DNA of 22,677 bases, from the IMG/VR virus record IMGVR_UViG_3300042357_000554, positions 1-22,677 of that record, one strand, 5' to 3'. This document shows, piece after piece, positions 1-7,215 of the stretch (position 1 is its first letter; each line of letters begins with the position of its first letter). The position numbers and the translations under genes are program-made. Source of the DNA: a virus. Below the pieces are notes generated by a model that ran no database searches, was not told the DNA's origin, and was given only the letters and a program-made list of their open reading frames with translations.

Positions 1-519
1 CCTGGTGCATCAATACCTCAAATCGCTTCAGCGTTTTTTGAATACATATTAAAATATGGGTCTCCTGAATATCTTCTTATATTGGTTCCAGAAATAACTA
101 GACAGTGGATTTATGTAGACGGGCAACCATATAGGCAGCGGCTTTCATGGGACGAAGACGCTGGATGTTTCTGGTCCCACGATGGCGATGGATTTTTGGA
201 AAAGAATAAAAATGGACAAAATCTTCTACTCAAAGCATGTATCCAAAGTTCACTGAGTTCAATAATTCAGATATCAAATGCTTGTAAAGCAATGGGGATA
301 AAATTAGCTTTCTATTCATGGGATGATTCTGACAACGAGGTTTTTGAATTTACAAAAATTGATGGATACCTTAAGGAACCAGAAGAAGCTTTTAATAAAG
401 CAAAATATAAACCAAATGAAAAAACTGAATCTTTCTGGGAAATCGGTGTTGACGGCCGGCATATTGGTGCCTTGGGGCAAATTAAGTATGCAGAAAGATT
501 CCTAAATTTTTTACAGTGA
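1..519 (+). CDS. Unknown protein, 5' end cut by window edge
   Basis: The frame is open from base 1 to the TGA at 517-519, with no stop and no convincing internal start: the only early start codon is a TTG at 82 without a Shine-Dalgarno sequence. It is therefore read as the C-terminal 172 residues of a gene beginning outside the window. The visible part is mixed alpha/beta in appearance and rich in Trp, Tyr and acidic residues (for example YSWDDSDNEVFEF), with no signal peptide or membrane segment. It lies just upstream of the lysis genes on the same strand, so a late or structural role is possible but only from position. I do not recognise the family. Confidence 0.75.
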   Translation, partial: PGASIPQIASAFFEYILKYGSPEYLLILVPEITRQWIYVDGQPYRQRLSWDEDAGCFWSHDGDGFLEKNKNGQNLLLKACIQSSLSSIIQISNACKAMGIKLAFYSWDDSDNEVFEFTKIDGYLKEPEEAFNKAKYKPNEKTESFWEIGVDGRHIGALGQIKYAERFLNFLQ

Positions 520-620
520 ATTTCCTGTTATGTCTTTATTAGGCTTTTATAGTGGGTTTCTTATTGTAAAATCTAGTAACGCCATCCGGTGGTTTCTTTA
601 CTTTACGAAAAGAGTTGACA

Positions 621-1391
621 ATGAGCAAGCTTGCTTGGGACTACATCGTCCCCGTAGTTCTTCCAAAAGACCTTAAAGGAATTGAGCCAGGCAAGCTACC
701 TGCAAACCTTCTTAAGGCTGTTCCTGGTGGTGGGAAGATGCATTGGATTGCCGCAGCCGCATGGACAGCAATGGTCGAAAAAGCAAAAGCTGAAGGCGTT
801 GAACTAAAACCGACTTCCAGCGGCGATACATATAGAGATTATGAGAGCCAAAAAAAAGGATTTCTTTCCAGATATCAACTCGAGCCAGTATCCGGAACCA
901 GCACTAAAACATTCGAGGGTAAGACTTGGTACCTAAAGAAAGGTATGGCGATGCTTGCCACACCGGGTAAATCGCAGCATAACCTCGGCTTGGCCGTTGA
1001 CGTTCATTCAGCGTCAGAGCCAAAGCGCCTCAATTGGCTAATAGCAAACGTAAAAGAATTTGGTTTTTCATGGGAAGTAGTTCCATCTGAGCCATGGCAT
1101 CTTCGTTACGTTTCCGGAGACAATGTTCCAGCCTCTGTAAAGGCATGGATGGACGCCAACGGAGTTACCGCACCAGCAGCAGGCGGAGCGCCAGTCGTAG
1201 CACCTGCAGCAGGCGGCAATGACATCAGCAAGCTCCAAGAGGCGCTTAAAGCTAAGGGTTTCTATAAAGGGGCAATCAATGGCCAAAAAGACGCCGCAAC
1301 TGACGCTGCGATAAAGGCATTCAAAGTGGCGAACAAGCTTCCTGCCGATTCTGTCGCCGGGCCAAAAGTAAAAGAATTGCTTGGCCTCTAG
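621..1391 (+). CDS. Endolysin: M15 peptidase with peptidoglycan-binding domain
   Basis: A cell-wall-degrading lysin of 256 residues. The catalytic domain (about 30-165) has the VanY/M15 zinc motifs: SQHNLGLAVDV gives His120 and Asp127, and SEPWH gives Glu157 and the third ligand His160. This family cleaves peptide stems of peptidoglycan (D-Ala-D-Ala carboxypeptidase or L-Ala-D-Glu endopeptidase). An Ala/Gly/Pro linker (183-200) leads to a PG_binding_1-like domain (202-256; LQEALKAKGFYKGAINGQ, then AIKAFK). No signal peptide is seen, so release would need a holin. The ATG at 621 is preferred over an in-frame TTG at 615; AAAAGAG lies upstream. Its stop overlaps the start of the holin-like gene by one base, as in a lysis cassette. 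Confidence 0.9.
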   Translation: MSKLAWDYIVPVVLPKDLKGIEPGKLPANLLKAVPGGGKMHWIAAAAWTAMVEKAKAEGVELKPTSSGDTYRDYESQKKGFLSRYQLEPVSGTSTKTFEGKTWYLKKGMAMLATPGKSQHNLGLAVDVHSASEPKRLNWLIANVKEFGFSWEVVPSEPWHLRYVSGDNVPASVKAWMDANGVTAPAAGGAPVVAPAAGGNDISKLQEALKAKGFYKGAINGQKDAATDAAIKAFKVANKLPADSVAGPKVKELLGL

Positions 1392-1645
1392 TGGAAATCG
1401 TTTGGGCAGCGGCAGTAACCGGAGCATTCAGCGTATTGGCCATCATGATTGAGAAGGGCCGGCGTGAGAATGTTAGAGACCACGGTTTTGTTAAGGATAG
1501 TCTGGATTCACTAAAAGAAGACATTGCCGATATTGACGCAGATATTTCTGTGGTTGAAGCAAAAATTGATTCTCACATCGCCGACCACTCGAGAATGTCA
1601 TTAATTGATTTCAATCCAAACAACAAGAAAAGTAGAGCAAAATGA
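1391..1645 (+). CDS. Holin-like one-TM protein
   Basis: This 84-residue protein starts at a GTG sharing its G with the endolysin TAG stop, so translation is coupled. Residues 3-21 (VWAAAVTGAFSVLAIMI region) form one hydrophobic helix. A basic stretch follows (KGRRENVR), then an acidic heptad-like region (SLDSLKEDIADIDADISVVEAKID) that could form a coiled coil, and a basic tail. A short single-span protein directly after an endolysin fits a holin or a small lysis accessory protein of actinophages. The assignment rests on topology and position; no family-specific motif is visible. It overlaps the next gene by ATGA. Confidence 0.7.
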   Translation: MEIVWAAAVTGAFSVLAIMIEKGRRENVRDHGFVKDSLDSLKEDIADIDADISVVEAKIDSHIADHSRMSLIDFNPNNKKSRAK

Positions 1646-1968
1646 GCGGTCCTGTAAAAAAGAAAGCTGCAGTAGTAGATAAGCGCTCCAGTGAGGAAAT
1701 AGCAATACAGTCAGCTATGAACTCAAACTACAATGTCCTGGTTCCATTGCGTGATGCAAAGCACGCTTATATAAAGAATCCAATCACACAAAAAACAGTT
1801 CACTTCAGCACTCAAAGCGAAGAATTTTTCGAGATGATTATGGAGCTGTGCGAAAAGGGGTTGACTGACAAACTCAGAGAAGAAGTAATATCTTTCTCTA
1901 ACGAGATTGACAGCAAATGGTCAAATGTTCTGGAAAAGTTTGACGAGAGGCTTACAGTAAAAGCCTAG
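1642..1968 (+). CDS. Unknown small soluble protein after lysis genes
   Basis: A 108-residue protein whose ATG overlaps the preceding stop (ATGA), making it the third gene of the lysis operon. The N-terminus is basic (VKKKAAVVDKR). The centre reads NSNYNVLVPLRDAKHAYIKNPITQKTVHF and the C-terminal half is an amphipathic acidic helix region. There is no TM segment or Cys motif. I do not recognise the family. After the stop, 1974-1998 contains a 7-bp inverted repeat (AAATGTA ... TACATTT) that could be a weak transcript end. Confidence 0.75.
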   Translation: MSGPVKKKAAVVDKRSSEEIAIQSAMNSNYNVLVPLRDAKHAYIKNPITQKTVHFSTQSEEFFEMIMELCEKGLTDKLREEVISFSNEIDSKWSNVLEKFDERLTVKA

Positions 1969-2077
1969 TAAAAATGTAAAAATAGCTCTACATTTAGTAG
2001 GTCTATTTCTGTGATACATTTTTTGTGCACCACAATGCTTAAAGCCGTACACTGATTTTGTAATTTATCCAAAGGCA

Positions 2078-2413
2078 ATGATGTCAAAGAAGCAATCAGA
2101 AATTGAACAAATTTGGCATAACGATAAACACAAAATAGTCCTACGTATCAACAAGTCTGAACTTGAAGTTTTGGAAATATTATGTCCTGACTCACCAGAT
2201 GGTGAGTGCAAAACAGAAGAAGACGAATGCATCGTTCGTTGGTTTATATCCCGCTACGGAATGGACTGCAATGGTGGGATGTGTCCTGCCCATAGCGAGC
2301 TTGAAATATGCTGGACGCTAGTCGGCGATATCAAAAACCCGGATGCATCACAGCTTTGGTTTATGCCACTGTCTGACGAAATATTCCAGGCGTGGCTAAT
2401 CAGCAGGGACTAA
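2078..2413 (+). CDS. Unknown Cys-containing acidic protein
   Basis: A protein of 111 residues (110 if the second ATG at 2081 is used), with AAAGG just upstream. It is acidic and carries five cysteines, spread as CPDSPDGEC, DEC, DCNGGMC and one later Cys. These could bind a metal, although the spacing is not a standard zinc ribbon. The ending is hydrophobic and Trp-rich (WFMPLSDEIFQAWLI). No known family is recognised. The stop codon overlaps the stop of the convergent - strand gene (CTAA shared), so the two transcripts must end against each other. Confidence 0.7.
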   Translation: MMSKKQSEIEQIWHNDKHKIVLRINKSELEVLEILCPDSPDGECKTEEDECIVRWFISRYGMDCNGGMCPAHSELEICWTLVGDIKNPDASQLWFMPLSDEIFQAWLISRD

Positions 2414-2856
2414 ATCTTTCCCCTTCTTTTTGCTGACTTCTTTTTTGTTGCCAACATGGTCTTCATGTATATCTCTTCAAGTATCTCATCGTCCATAAAA
2501 CCATCTATGGAAGTTGACGCGCCAACTCTTATTTCACGAAGCTTGTTTTCCATGTATGTCTTGCCAAGCAAGCGGGCTCTAAGTTTTCTGTAGTTATCGG
2601 CAATATTATCTATTGCTTCATACCCAGGGCTAGTAAGAACCCACATATCGCCGTGCACATTTTCCAGAAGACCATGTTTTTCAAGCCTTCTTGCGGCATG
2701 TCTGGCATCACTTGTTCTTCTGAATTTCCCGGCAAGAACATTTGCCGCAATATCCATTGAAAATGGTTTTCTTCTACTCTTGCCGAAGCAGAGAAGCGCG
2801 TAACTGCCGCTTCCGTAGAAAGTTACAGGACTCTTTGACTTTCTATCATTATCCAT
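2410..2856 (-). CDS. Probable winged-helix DNA-binding protein
   Basis: A 148-residue basic protein. Residues about 30-80 look like a winged helix: SMDIAANVLAGKFRRTSDARHAARRLEKHGLLE resembles a helix-turn-helix with recognition helix, followed by a beta-wing NVHGDMWVLTSPGYEAI. The C-terminal part is helical and ends in a Lys/Arg-rich tail (KKKSAKRRGKI). It lies 12 bp downstream of another winged-helix-like gene on the same strand, and the two probably form one unit. The start ATG at 2856 has no obvious Shine-Dalgarno. The function is probably regulatory, inferred from fold only. Confidence 0.6.
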   Translation of the reverse strand: MDNDRKSKSPVTFYGSGSYALLCFGKSRRKPFSMDIAANVLAGKFRRTSDARHAARRLEKHGLLENVHGDMWVLTSPGYEAIDNIADNYRKLRARLLGKTYMENKLREIRVGASTSIDGFMDDEILEEIYMKTMLATKKKSAKRRGKI

Positions 2857-2868
2857 GCCGACAAGATA

Positions 2869-3309
2869 CTAGAACGGGTCGGAGTTTCCAATTTCATCGT
2901 CGATATTTTCTTCATTTAACAGGCTGATAGCACGAAGAAACTGACGTATATCAAGCTGCTCATTGATTATTTTTTTATTTAATTTGTAGACATTTTGTCG
3001 GTTGACTTTTGTCTTTGTAACAAGGCCTGCATTCATCAATGATTTCACTGTTTTATCAATCATTGTTTCGCTCAAACCCAGATATGTAGCTATAGCTCTG
3101 ATTGTCATCGTTGAGTCTTCTATTAAAGACACAAGAACTTTGCCTGATGTAGACAACAGATTGACGTCCCCGTCATTATGATATCGGACTATTTTCTGCT
3201 GGTCCAATGTTTGGAGTATTCTCTCCACCGCATCAAGGCCATTTGAGGAGCTTTCCTGGATGGCTAATTCCAGGGCTTTTTTTATCTTTTCAGAGTTTTG
3301 ATTTTTCAT
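2869..3309 (-). CDS. Winged-helix transcription regulator (MarR/ArsR-like)
   Basis: A 146-residue protein. Residues about 50-110 carry a winged HTH: VLVSLIEDSTMTIRAIATYLGLSETMIDKTVKSLMNAGLV, then the wing TKTKVNRQNVYKLNKK. The pattern (helix, turn with GLS, recognition helix, two-strand wing) is typical of ArsR/MarR-like or phage helix-turn-helix regulators. The C-terminus is acidic (NEENIDDEIGNSDPF). It is the first gene of a leftward pair, with divergent + genes across a 146-bp gap that probably holds both promoters. It could regulate this divergent region; no operator is proven. Confidence 0.65.
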   Translation of the reverse strand: MKNQNSEKIKKALELAIQESSSNGLDAVERILQTLDQQKIVRYHNDGDVNLLSTSGKVLVSLIEDSTMTIRAIATYLGLSETMIDKTVKSLMNAGLVTKTKVNRQNVYKLNKKIINEQLDIRQFLRAISLLNEENIDDEIGNSDPF

Positions 3310-3455
3310 GACGACATAACCACACGCATGTAACTAGATGGTGTACTATCAGAGTAGACGACATTGGGGGCCTCATTTCCCATAGATATCGATACCCGCG
3401 TTGGGTTCGCTGTCAGGAGACTGGCCATATAACGAAAGGTTAGCAGGTGGGACTC

Positions 3456-3740
3456 ATGTTAAAAGACGCATTGGGGAAACTTCTGGAAACACAGAATTCC
3501 AAGCAAGACTGCAAACTCGGACGAATTATTGCCGGCCTTGATGACGACACAGCAGAAGCACTAATTCAGGCAATGAAAAGTGATATTACAACCATGTCAT
3601 TAGTTAGAGCCTTGAATAGCGAGGGGATTTCTATAGGTAGGGAATTTCTTGGTGAAAAAAGGAATACCTGTTTTAAAGACCAAGAATCAGCAAAATCTTG
3701 CTGTATCTCTCAGCGACTAGGAGTCAAGAATGGCAAGTAA
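3456..3740 (+). CDS. Small HTH-like phage protein upstream of phosphoesterase
   Basis: A 94-residue protein. The ATG at 3456 is chosen over an in-frame GTG at 3447 because AGGTGG lies about 7 bases upstream. It resembles a group of small actinophage proteins with an N-terminal CKLGRI-type segment, a helical centre (LDDDTAEALIQAMKSDITTMSLVRALNSEGISIG) and a C-terminal Lys/Arg and Cys-rich tail (KRNTCFK ... CC). This is probably a DNA-binding HTH-like fold, although the resemblance is from memory. A TATAAC -10-like box lies at 3428-3433. It overlaps the phosphoesterase gene by 11 bp, which implies co-expression. Confidence 0.7.
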   Translation: MLKDALGKLLETQNSKQDCKLGRIIAGLDDDTAEALIQAMKSDITTMSLVRALNSEGISIGREFLGEKRNTCFKDQESAKSCCISQRLGVKNGK

Positions 3741-4947
3741 GAAAAATGCACCAAAAAGCGGACTTGGTTCAAAGTTGAGAAACATGAACGCTCAAGCCAC
3801 TTCGAGTATTGCCAAGAACAAGATTCTCGGAGATATTGCTGATGTGCTTAAAGCAAAGGGTATCCCTCTTGAGGATATCGCCGATGCCTCAATTAGTATT
3901 AACCACAGAACAACAACAGATAAAGATGGAAAGCCAAAAGCGACAACATCAACTGCAATAAAGATTTCCCCTACCTGGGAAGCAGGACCAAAGTGGCCAG
4001 TTGTCACTCAGGGACCCAGAATACAAATACAAAAGACAAAGACAAAAGTAGGCAAGCCAAATGGCTGGGAGACCGCTGTAATCGTACCTGATATACAGAT
4101 AGGTCACTACCGTAAATCACTTGATTCTTTTGACATTGAGCCAATCCATGACGAACAAGCCCTGGCAGTTGCCCTCAAAGTTATTGAGAAAACCAACCCA
4201 GACCAAGTCGTTCTGGTTGGAGACAACCTGGATTTTGCAGAATTTGGCAAATATCTAACCGCCGCACCATTCAAGATGCTCGTTCAAGCCGCGATAGATA
4301 GAGCGACTTATCTCTGCGCCCAACTCAGAGAAGCAGCACCGAGAGCCAAAATCACATGGATTGCCGGCAACCATGAGGCAAGACTACCTAGATATATACA
4401 GATGAACGCAGAAGCAGCGTTTGGTTTGACTAGAGGGATTAAGCCAGGAGAGCTAAGAGAGGGCTGGCCAGTAATGACAGTCCCATATCTCTGCAGAATG
4501 GATGAATTCGGCATTGACTACCTGTCTGGATACCCAGAGTCTGCACACTATATCAACACGAACCTGATGGTTGTCCACGGCGACAAGGTCGTCTCAAATA
4601 ACTCCACCACGAAGAAGTATTTGGATAATGAGCGTATATCAGTCATCTACGGACATATCCACAGGAACGAGTACGCCTACAGAACTAGAAGAACAGACAA
4701 GGGCCCTAGAACAATTATGGCCGCAAGTCCTGGATGTCTCTGTAGGATTGACGGAGCAGTACCTTCTGTAAAGTCTGGCTCAGATGAATTTGGCCGACCA
4801 TTGCTTCAGGGTGCTGAGAACTGGCAGCAGGGACTCGGCGTAGTTACCTACCAGCCAGTTGGCGTTGGCGGAGAAGAGTTCTTCTACGAGCCAATGTGGA
4901 TTTACAACGGTCACGGAATATTCAGGGGAGAAGAATACAAAGCATGA
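3730..4947 (+). CDS. Calcineurin-like metallophosphoesterase
   Basis: A 405-residue protein with a basic, probably disordered N-terminal extension (1-110) and a metallophosphoesterase core (about 115-320). Visible metal motifs, in order, are VPDIQIGH (Asp121; the usual DxH His is Gln123), GDNLD (164-168), GNHE (213-216), VVHGD (His283) and YGHIH (308-311). The family hydrolyses phosphomono- or diesters using two metals, and phage members may act on nucleic acids or nucleotides. AGGAG at 3719-3723 supports the ATG. The C-terminus (320-405) is extra and unrecognised. It overlaps the next gene by ATGA. Confidence 0.85.
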   Translation: MASKKNAPKSGLGSKLRNMNAQATSSIAKNKILGDIADVLKAKGIPLEDIADASISINHRTTTDKDGKPKATTSTAIKISPTWEAGPKWPVVTQGPRIQIQKTKTKVGKPNGWETAVIVPDIQIGHYRKSLDSFDIEPIHDEQALAVALKVIEKTNPDQVVLVGDNLDFAEFGKYLTAAPFKMLVQAAIDRATYLCAQLREAAPRAKITWIAGNHEARLPRYIQMNAEAAFGLTRGIKPGELREGWPVMTVPYLCRMDEFGIDYLSGYPESAHYINTNLMVVHGDKVVSNNSTTKKYLDNERISVIYGHIHRNEYAYRTRRTDKGPRTIMAASPGCLCRIDGAVPSVKSGSDEFGRPLLQGAENWQQGLGVVTYQPVGVGGEEFFYEPMWIYNGHGIFRGEEYKA

Positions 4948-5183
4948 GTGAAGAATGGAATGAAGCAATCATCCAAGACCTAGATTTCCTACGACAAGTA
5001 GGTCTGATTGAGGTTGTAGGCATAAACCCAGAGGGTGAATGGCTATATGGATTAAGCAAGAAAACAATTGAATTCATCGATGAGTCAAAGGGCGAGTTCG
5101 ACCCTTACGAAGCTATGTCTGTACTTCTAGAAGAAGCACACAGAATAGAAGAAGCACGACACTTGCAAGAAGGCTCCGACTAG
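4944..5183 (+). CDS. Unknown small acidic protein
   Basis: A 79-residue protein. The ATG at 4944 overlaps the phosphoesterase stop (ATGA), so it is translationally coupled; a longer in-frame start inside the upstream gene is unlikely. The N-terminal half (ILQDL-like helix, then FLRQVGLIEVVGINPEGEWLYGLSKKTIEFI) looks like a small winged-helix or ubiquitin-like fold. The C-terminal half is an acidic helix (YEAMSVLLEEAHRIEEARHLQ). The function is unknown. It lies between the phosphoesterase and the proteasome-like peptidase in one + strand operon. Confidence 0.7.
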   Translation: MSEEWNEAIIQDLDFLRQVGLIEVVGINPEGEWLYGLSKKTIEFIDESKGEFDPYEAMSVLLEEAHRIEEARHLQEGSD

Positions 5184-5185
5184 CA

Positions 5186-5806
5186 ATGACAACGATTATC
5201 GGGATTCAGGGTGATGGCTTTTGTGTGGTCACGGCTGATTCACGTATATCAACGCTTGATAGCGATGAAGGACCGATATCACAGATAGTTAGTCTTAGGG
5301 AATCCAACGGCAAGATAGGTGTAAATGGAAGGTACGTGCTCGGCGCGGCCGGAGATTTAAGAGCAATCAATATCCTGCATCATGCATTCACGCCTCCTAA
5401 CCCAACCCCAACACTAAGAGGAAAGAAGCTGGACCACTTTGTTACAGCTAAATTTATCCCAAGTTTAAGGGAATGCTTTGAATCACATGGTTACGCACTG
5501 CCTGACAACGGCTCAAAGACGCATATAGCCGAGCACTCATCTACGGTCATCATGGCCATCAATGGGGCGATATATGTAATTGATGGGGACTACTCATGGA
5601 TTTCCGACTCAAGTGGGATATTCGCCATAGGGACTGGTGCTCAGTACGCGCTGGGAGCCCTGTATGCAGCACAGCCGAAAGGCAAACTCACGCTGGCAGT
5701 AGCAAGGAAAATGGCAATTAAAGCAATCTCAGTTGCGGCTAAGTTCGACCCATACACGGGAGCGCCGTACCATACGCTGGTACAGGGACAAGAAAAAGCA
5801 AAATAA
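5186..5806 (+). CDS. Proteasome beta/HslV-like Ntn-hydrolase
   Basis: A 206-residue protein with features of the self-compartmentalising Thr proteases. It begins M-TTIIGI, so removal of Met would expose a catalytic Thr1. TADSR follows, with Asp and Arg at mature positions 17 and 19 as in 20S beta subunits. A GAAGD turn (near 55) and a late AIGTGAQYALGALYA segment correspond to the HslV AIGSGxxYAxxA motif. Near the C-terminus, FDPYTGAPYHTL fits the end of the family. Where the family has Lys33 (K-K-I/V), this protein reads S-Q-I, so the general-base Lys is not evident and activity is uncertain. No HslU or Mpa-like ATPase is adjacent. An R1 repeat follows the stop by two bases. Confidence 0.8.
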   Translation: MTTIIGIQGDGFCVVTADSRISTLDSDEGPISQIVSLRESNGKIGVNGRYVLGAAGDLRAINILHHAFTPPNPTPTLRGKKLDHFVTAKFIPSLRECFESHGYALPDNGSKTHIAEHSSTVIMAINGAIYVIDGDYSWISDSSGIFAIGTGAQYALGALYAAQPKGKLTLAVARKMAIKAISVAAKFDPYTGAPYHTLVQGQEKAK

Positions 5807-5808
5807 CC

Positions 5809-5819
5809 AATAGATAACT
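5809..5819 (+). repeat. R1 copy in the left half
   Basis: AATAGATAACT, three bases after the stop of the proteasome-like gene, oriented relative to that + gene exactly as the right-arm copies are to their - genes. Confidence 0.6.
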
Positions 5820-5851
5820 TTACAGTAAAACAAAATTGGTACTATTGAATC

Positions 5852-5983
5852 ATGAATCCGCTCTGGCTACTCCCAATATTTGGCGTTATGATTATTGCTG
5901 TAATCGCTTTCCTGGGCCTAGTCTTTAAGATAGGCGAGTATGAAGCGTCTGAATACCTGTCAGACCCAAGACAAGAAGACTGA
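5852..5983 (+). CDS. 43-aa single-span membrane protein
   Basis: A small ORF, MNPLWLLPIFGVMIIAV and onward. It has a strong hydrophobic helix (residues 4-26, ending LGLVF), then a charged soluble tail (KIGEYEASEYLSDPRQED). It follows an R1 repeat copy and a promoter-like stretch (TTTACA near 5819, TACTAT near 5840, 15-bp spacing). No Shine-Dalgarno is clear, and the ATG lies a short distance after the TACTAT box. The topology suggests a small inner-membrane effector, possibly an additional holin or antiholin or a superinfection-exclusion peptide; nothing in the sequence distinguishes these. Confidence 0.65.
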   Translation: MNPLWLLPIFGVMIIAVIAFLGLVFKIGEYEASEYLSDPRQED

Positions 5984-6051
5984 TAATAGCCAAAGGCCGA
6001 AAACATCGCGCCGCTATTTTAAATCATCCACGTTGCTGATTACCGGATAGT

Positions 6052-6082
6052 CCTATACCCCTACATAGGGATACTAAAGGAG
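6052..6082. terminator. Weak hairpin between convergent/adjacent genes
   Basis: CCTAT ... ATAGG with flanking TAGT/ACTA complementarity forms an imperfect hairpin downstream of the - gene at 6093-6326. No U tract follows in either direction. It may end the - transcript or the + unit that ends at 5983. Confidence 0.3.
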
Positions 6083-6092
6083 AGAGAAGAAC

Positions 6093-6326
6093 TTACTTCG
6101 TCTTCCTTGCATTTTCTACATCACTCCAAGTAAGCCTCTTATTGGTGTGGAACATGTTGTTGGCAGTCATCTGTACTAGTGAGTACTTAGGGCTCTGTTC
6201 AATGGTTGTCTCAATATCGTCATGGGTTATTTGCTGAGACTCCATAAGGAAATTAAGCGCTTCCTGCTCGTACATCATGACTGTTTTCTTATCCTGTGCG
6301 TACAAATTATCCATAAAAGAAAGCAT
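6093..6326 (-). CDS. Unknown small protein
   Basis: A 77-residue protein starting at ATG 6326 with AGGTG eight bases upstream; a second ATG at 6314 is possible. It is mostly helical by eye (DKKTVMMYEQEALNFLMESQQITHDDIETTIEQ) with a C-terminal basic end (TKRLTWSDVENARKTK). It has no Cys motif and no membrane segment. It is transcribed divergently from the whiB leader, so the 100-bp gap between them probably contains two promoters. The family is not recognised. Confidence 0.6.
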   Translation of the reverse strand: MLSFMDNLYAQDKKTVMMYEQEALNFLMESQQITHDDIETTIEQSPKYSLVQMTANNMFHTNKRLTWSDVENARKTK

Positions 6327-6354
6327 AACACACCTACCAAATACCTAAATCCAC

Positions 6355-6383
6355 TTGACACTGAGTTTCAGTATTCATCTAGT
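6355..6383 (+). promoter_or_regulatory. Candidate whiB promoter and small palindrome
   Basis: A consensus -35 TTGACA (6355-6360) is followed after 17 bp by TCTAGT (6378-6383), a 4/6 match to TATAAT. The spacer contains the palindrome ACTGA-GTT-TCAGT (6360-6372), a possible operator. The -10 is the weak part of the call. Confidence 0.5.
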
Positions 6384-6394
6384 AGTAATTAGAT

Positions 6395-6425
6395 AAGGAG
6401 AGTAAGAATGCTCTCTTTTTAGGAG
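6395..6425 (+). promoter_or_regulatory. whiB leader: 4-codon ORF inside an attenuator-like hairpin
   Basis: AAGGAG (6395-6400) precedes, by seven bases, a mini-ORF ATG CTC TCT TTT TAG (6408-6422, M-L-S-F-stop). The same bases form a hairpin GAGAG/CTCTC (6398-6415) directly followed by TTTTT (6416-6420), an intrinsic-terminator shape. The mini-ORF stop overlaps AGGAG (6421-6425), the Shine-Dalgarno of whiB. A ribosome on the mini-ORF would disrupt the hairpin and arrive at the whiB ribosome site, which is the logic of translational or transcriptional attenuation. Confidence 0.55.
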
Positions 6426-6435
6426 ACTTTAACAA

Positions 6436-6783
6436 GTGACTAGTAATAAAATTACCCAAAAAGAATTGGATAAAAAAGATTCAGTACCTGCTGTGTCTTT
6501 GTATATAGAAAAAAAAGATTGGTTTAAACTAGCAGGATGCAAAGGAAAAACAGAACTTATGTTTCCCAAACAACATAAGGACATTACCTACATTGCACAG
6601 GCTAGAGCCATCTGTAAAGCATGTCCAGTTCGAAATCACTGTTTAGAGTACGCACTGGAGTTTCCACCTGCCGATATGCATGGTGTCTGGGCAGGGTTGA
6701 CGAGTCGACAGCTAGCAGCAGAACAAAGAAGAAGAAAGATAAAACCGACAAGACCGACTCTTGCACAGATGTGGGGAGGGTAA
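6436..6783 (+). CDS. WhiB-family iron-sulphur regulator
   Basis: A 115-residue WhiB-like (Wbl) protein. The four cluster-binding cysteines are Cys35 (AGC), Cys60 and Cys63 (ICKAC) and Cys69 (NHC). The conserved turn is GVWAG (83-87) and the C-terminus is basic (RRRKIKPTR), as expected for DNA binding. Wbl proteins are confined to Actinobacteria and their phages; they bind a [4Fe-4S] cluster and usually act with the principal sigma factor. In the phage TM4, WhiBTM4 interferes with host WhiB2 and cell division. The start is GTG at 6436 with AGGAG ten bases upstream. It is preceded by a promoter and an attenuator-like leader, so its level is probably controlled after initiation. Confidence 0.93.
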   Translation: MTSNKITQKELDKKDSVPAVSLYIEKKDWFKLAGCKGKTELMFPKQHKDITYIAQARAICKACPVRNHCLEYALEFPPADMHGVWAGLTSRQLAAEQRRRKIKPTRPTLAQMWGG

Positions 6784-6814
6784 GAGCCGGCAAAAGAAAG
6801 AGAGAAAAAAGGGC

Positions 6815-6847
6815 AAAAAGTTTGCGCGCGCGTCTTTTTTTCGATTT
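6815..6847. terminator. Candidate bidirectional terminator
   Basis: Between whiB (+) and the convergent RHH gene (-), AAAAAG is followed by the self-complementary GCGCGCGC and CTTTTTTT. The layout (A tract, GC stem, T tract) can serve both strands, although the GC stem is short and its fold ambiguous. Confidence 0.4.
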
Positions 6848-6870
6848 TTTATTTCTTTTGTATGTACCAC

Positions 6871-7215
6871 TTACATAATTCGGAGATTACAAGTCTCACA
6901 AAAATTCATCTCATTTAATTGGGTAATTATTTGTTGGCAATCTTTTTTGCCGCACGGCTTTAATAATTGTTCCCCGCGCAAATACGCAAGCACTTCTTCC
7001 TGCACTGTCGGCAGCGCAAACTGCGCATTACCGGGCGAGGGGATTCCTTTTTGATTACGAATGAAATCCCAAACTGCATAAAGAATAAACTGATTTACAG
7101 ATATTCCTTCTTTATTTGCAGCTTCTACTATTCGATTCTTTTCATCACCCTTTAGACGGAGAGTTATTCCTGTCCATCTATTTGTGTATTTTGTTTTACT
7201 GGCCTTACGCCCCAT
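6871..7215 (-). CDS. Ribbon-helix-helix protein with C-terminal zinc-finger-like tail
   Basis: A 114-residue protein from ATG 7215; a TTG three codons upstream is less likely. The N-terminus is basic (GRKASKTKYTNRW). The RHH core follows: strand GITLRLKG, then helices DEKNRIVEAANKEGISVNQFILYAVWDFI. The C-terminus has CGKKDC and CETC, four cysteines spaced like a treble-clef or zinc-ribbon motif, which is uncommon in Arc/MetJ-like proteins and suggests a second interaction surface. It overlaps the upstream RHH gene by 11 bp, so the pair is co-translated. It is probably a DNA-binding regulator, with the operator at 7377-7403 a likely target for one of the pair. Confidence 0.72.
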   Translation of the reverse strand: MGRKASKTKYTNRWTGITLRLKGDEKNRIVEAANKEGISVNQFILYAVWDFIRNQKGIPSPGNAQFALPTVQEEVLAYLRGEQLLKPCGKKDCQQIITQLNEMNFCETCNLRIM

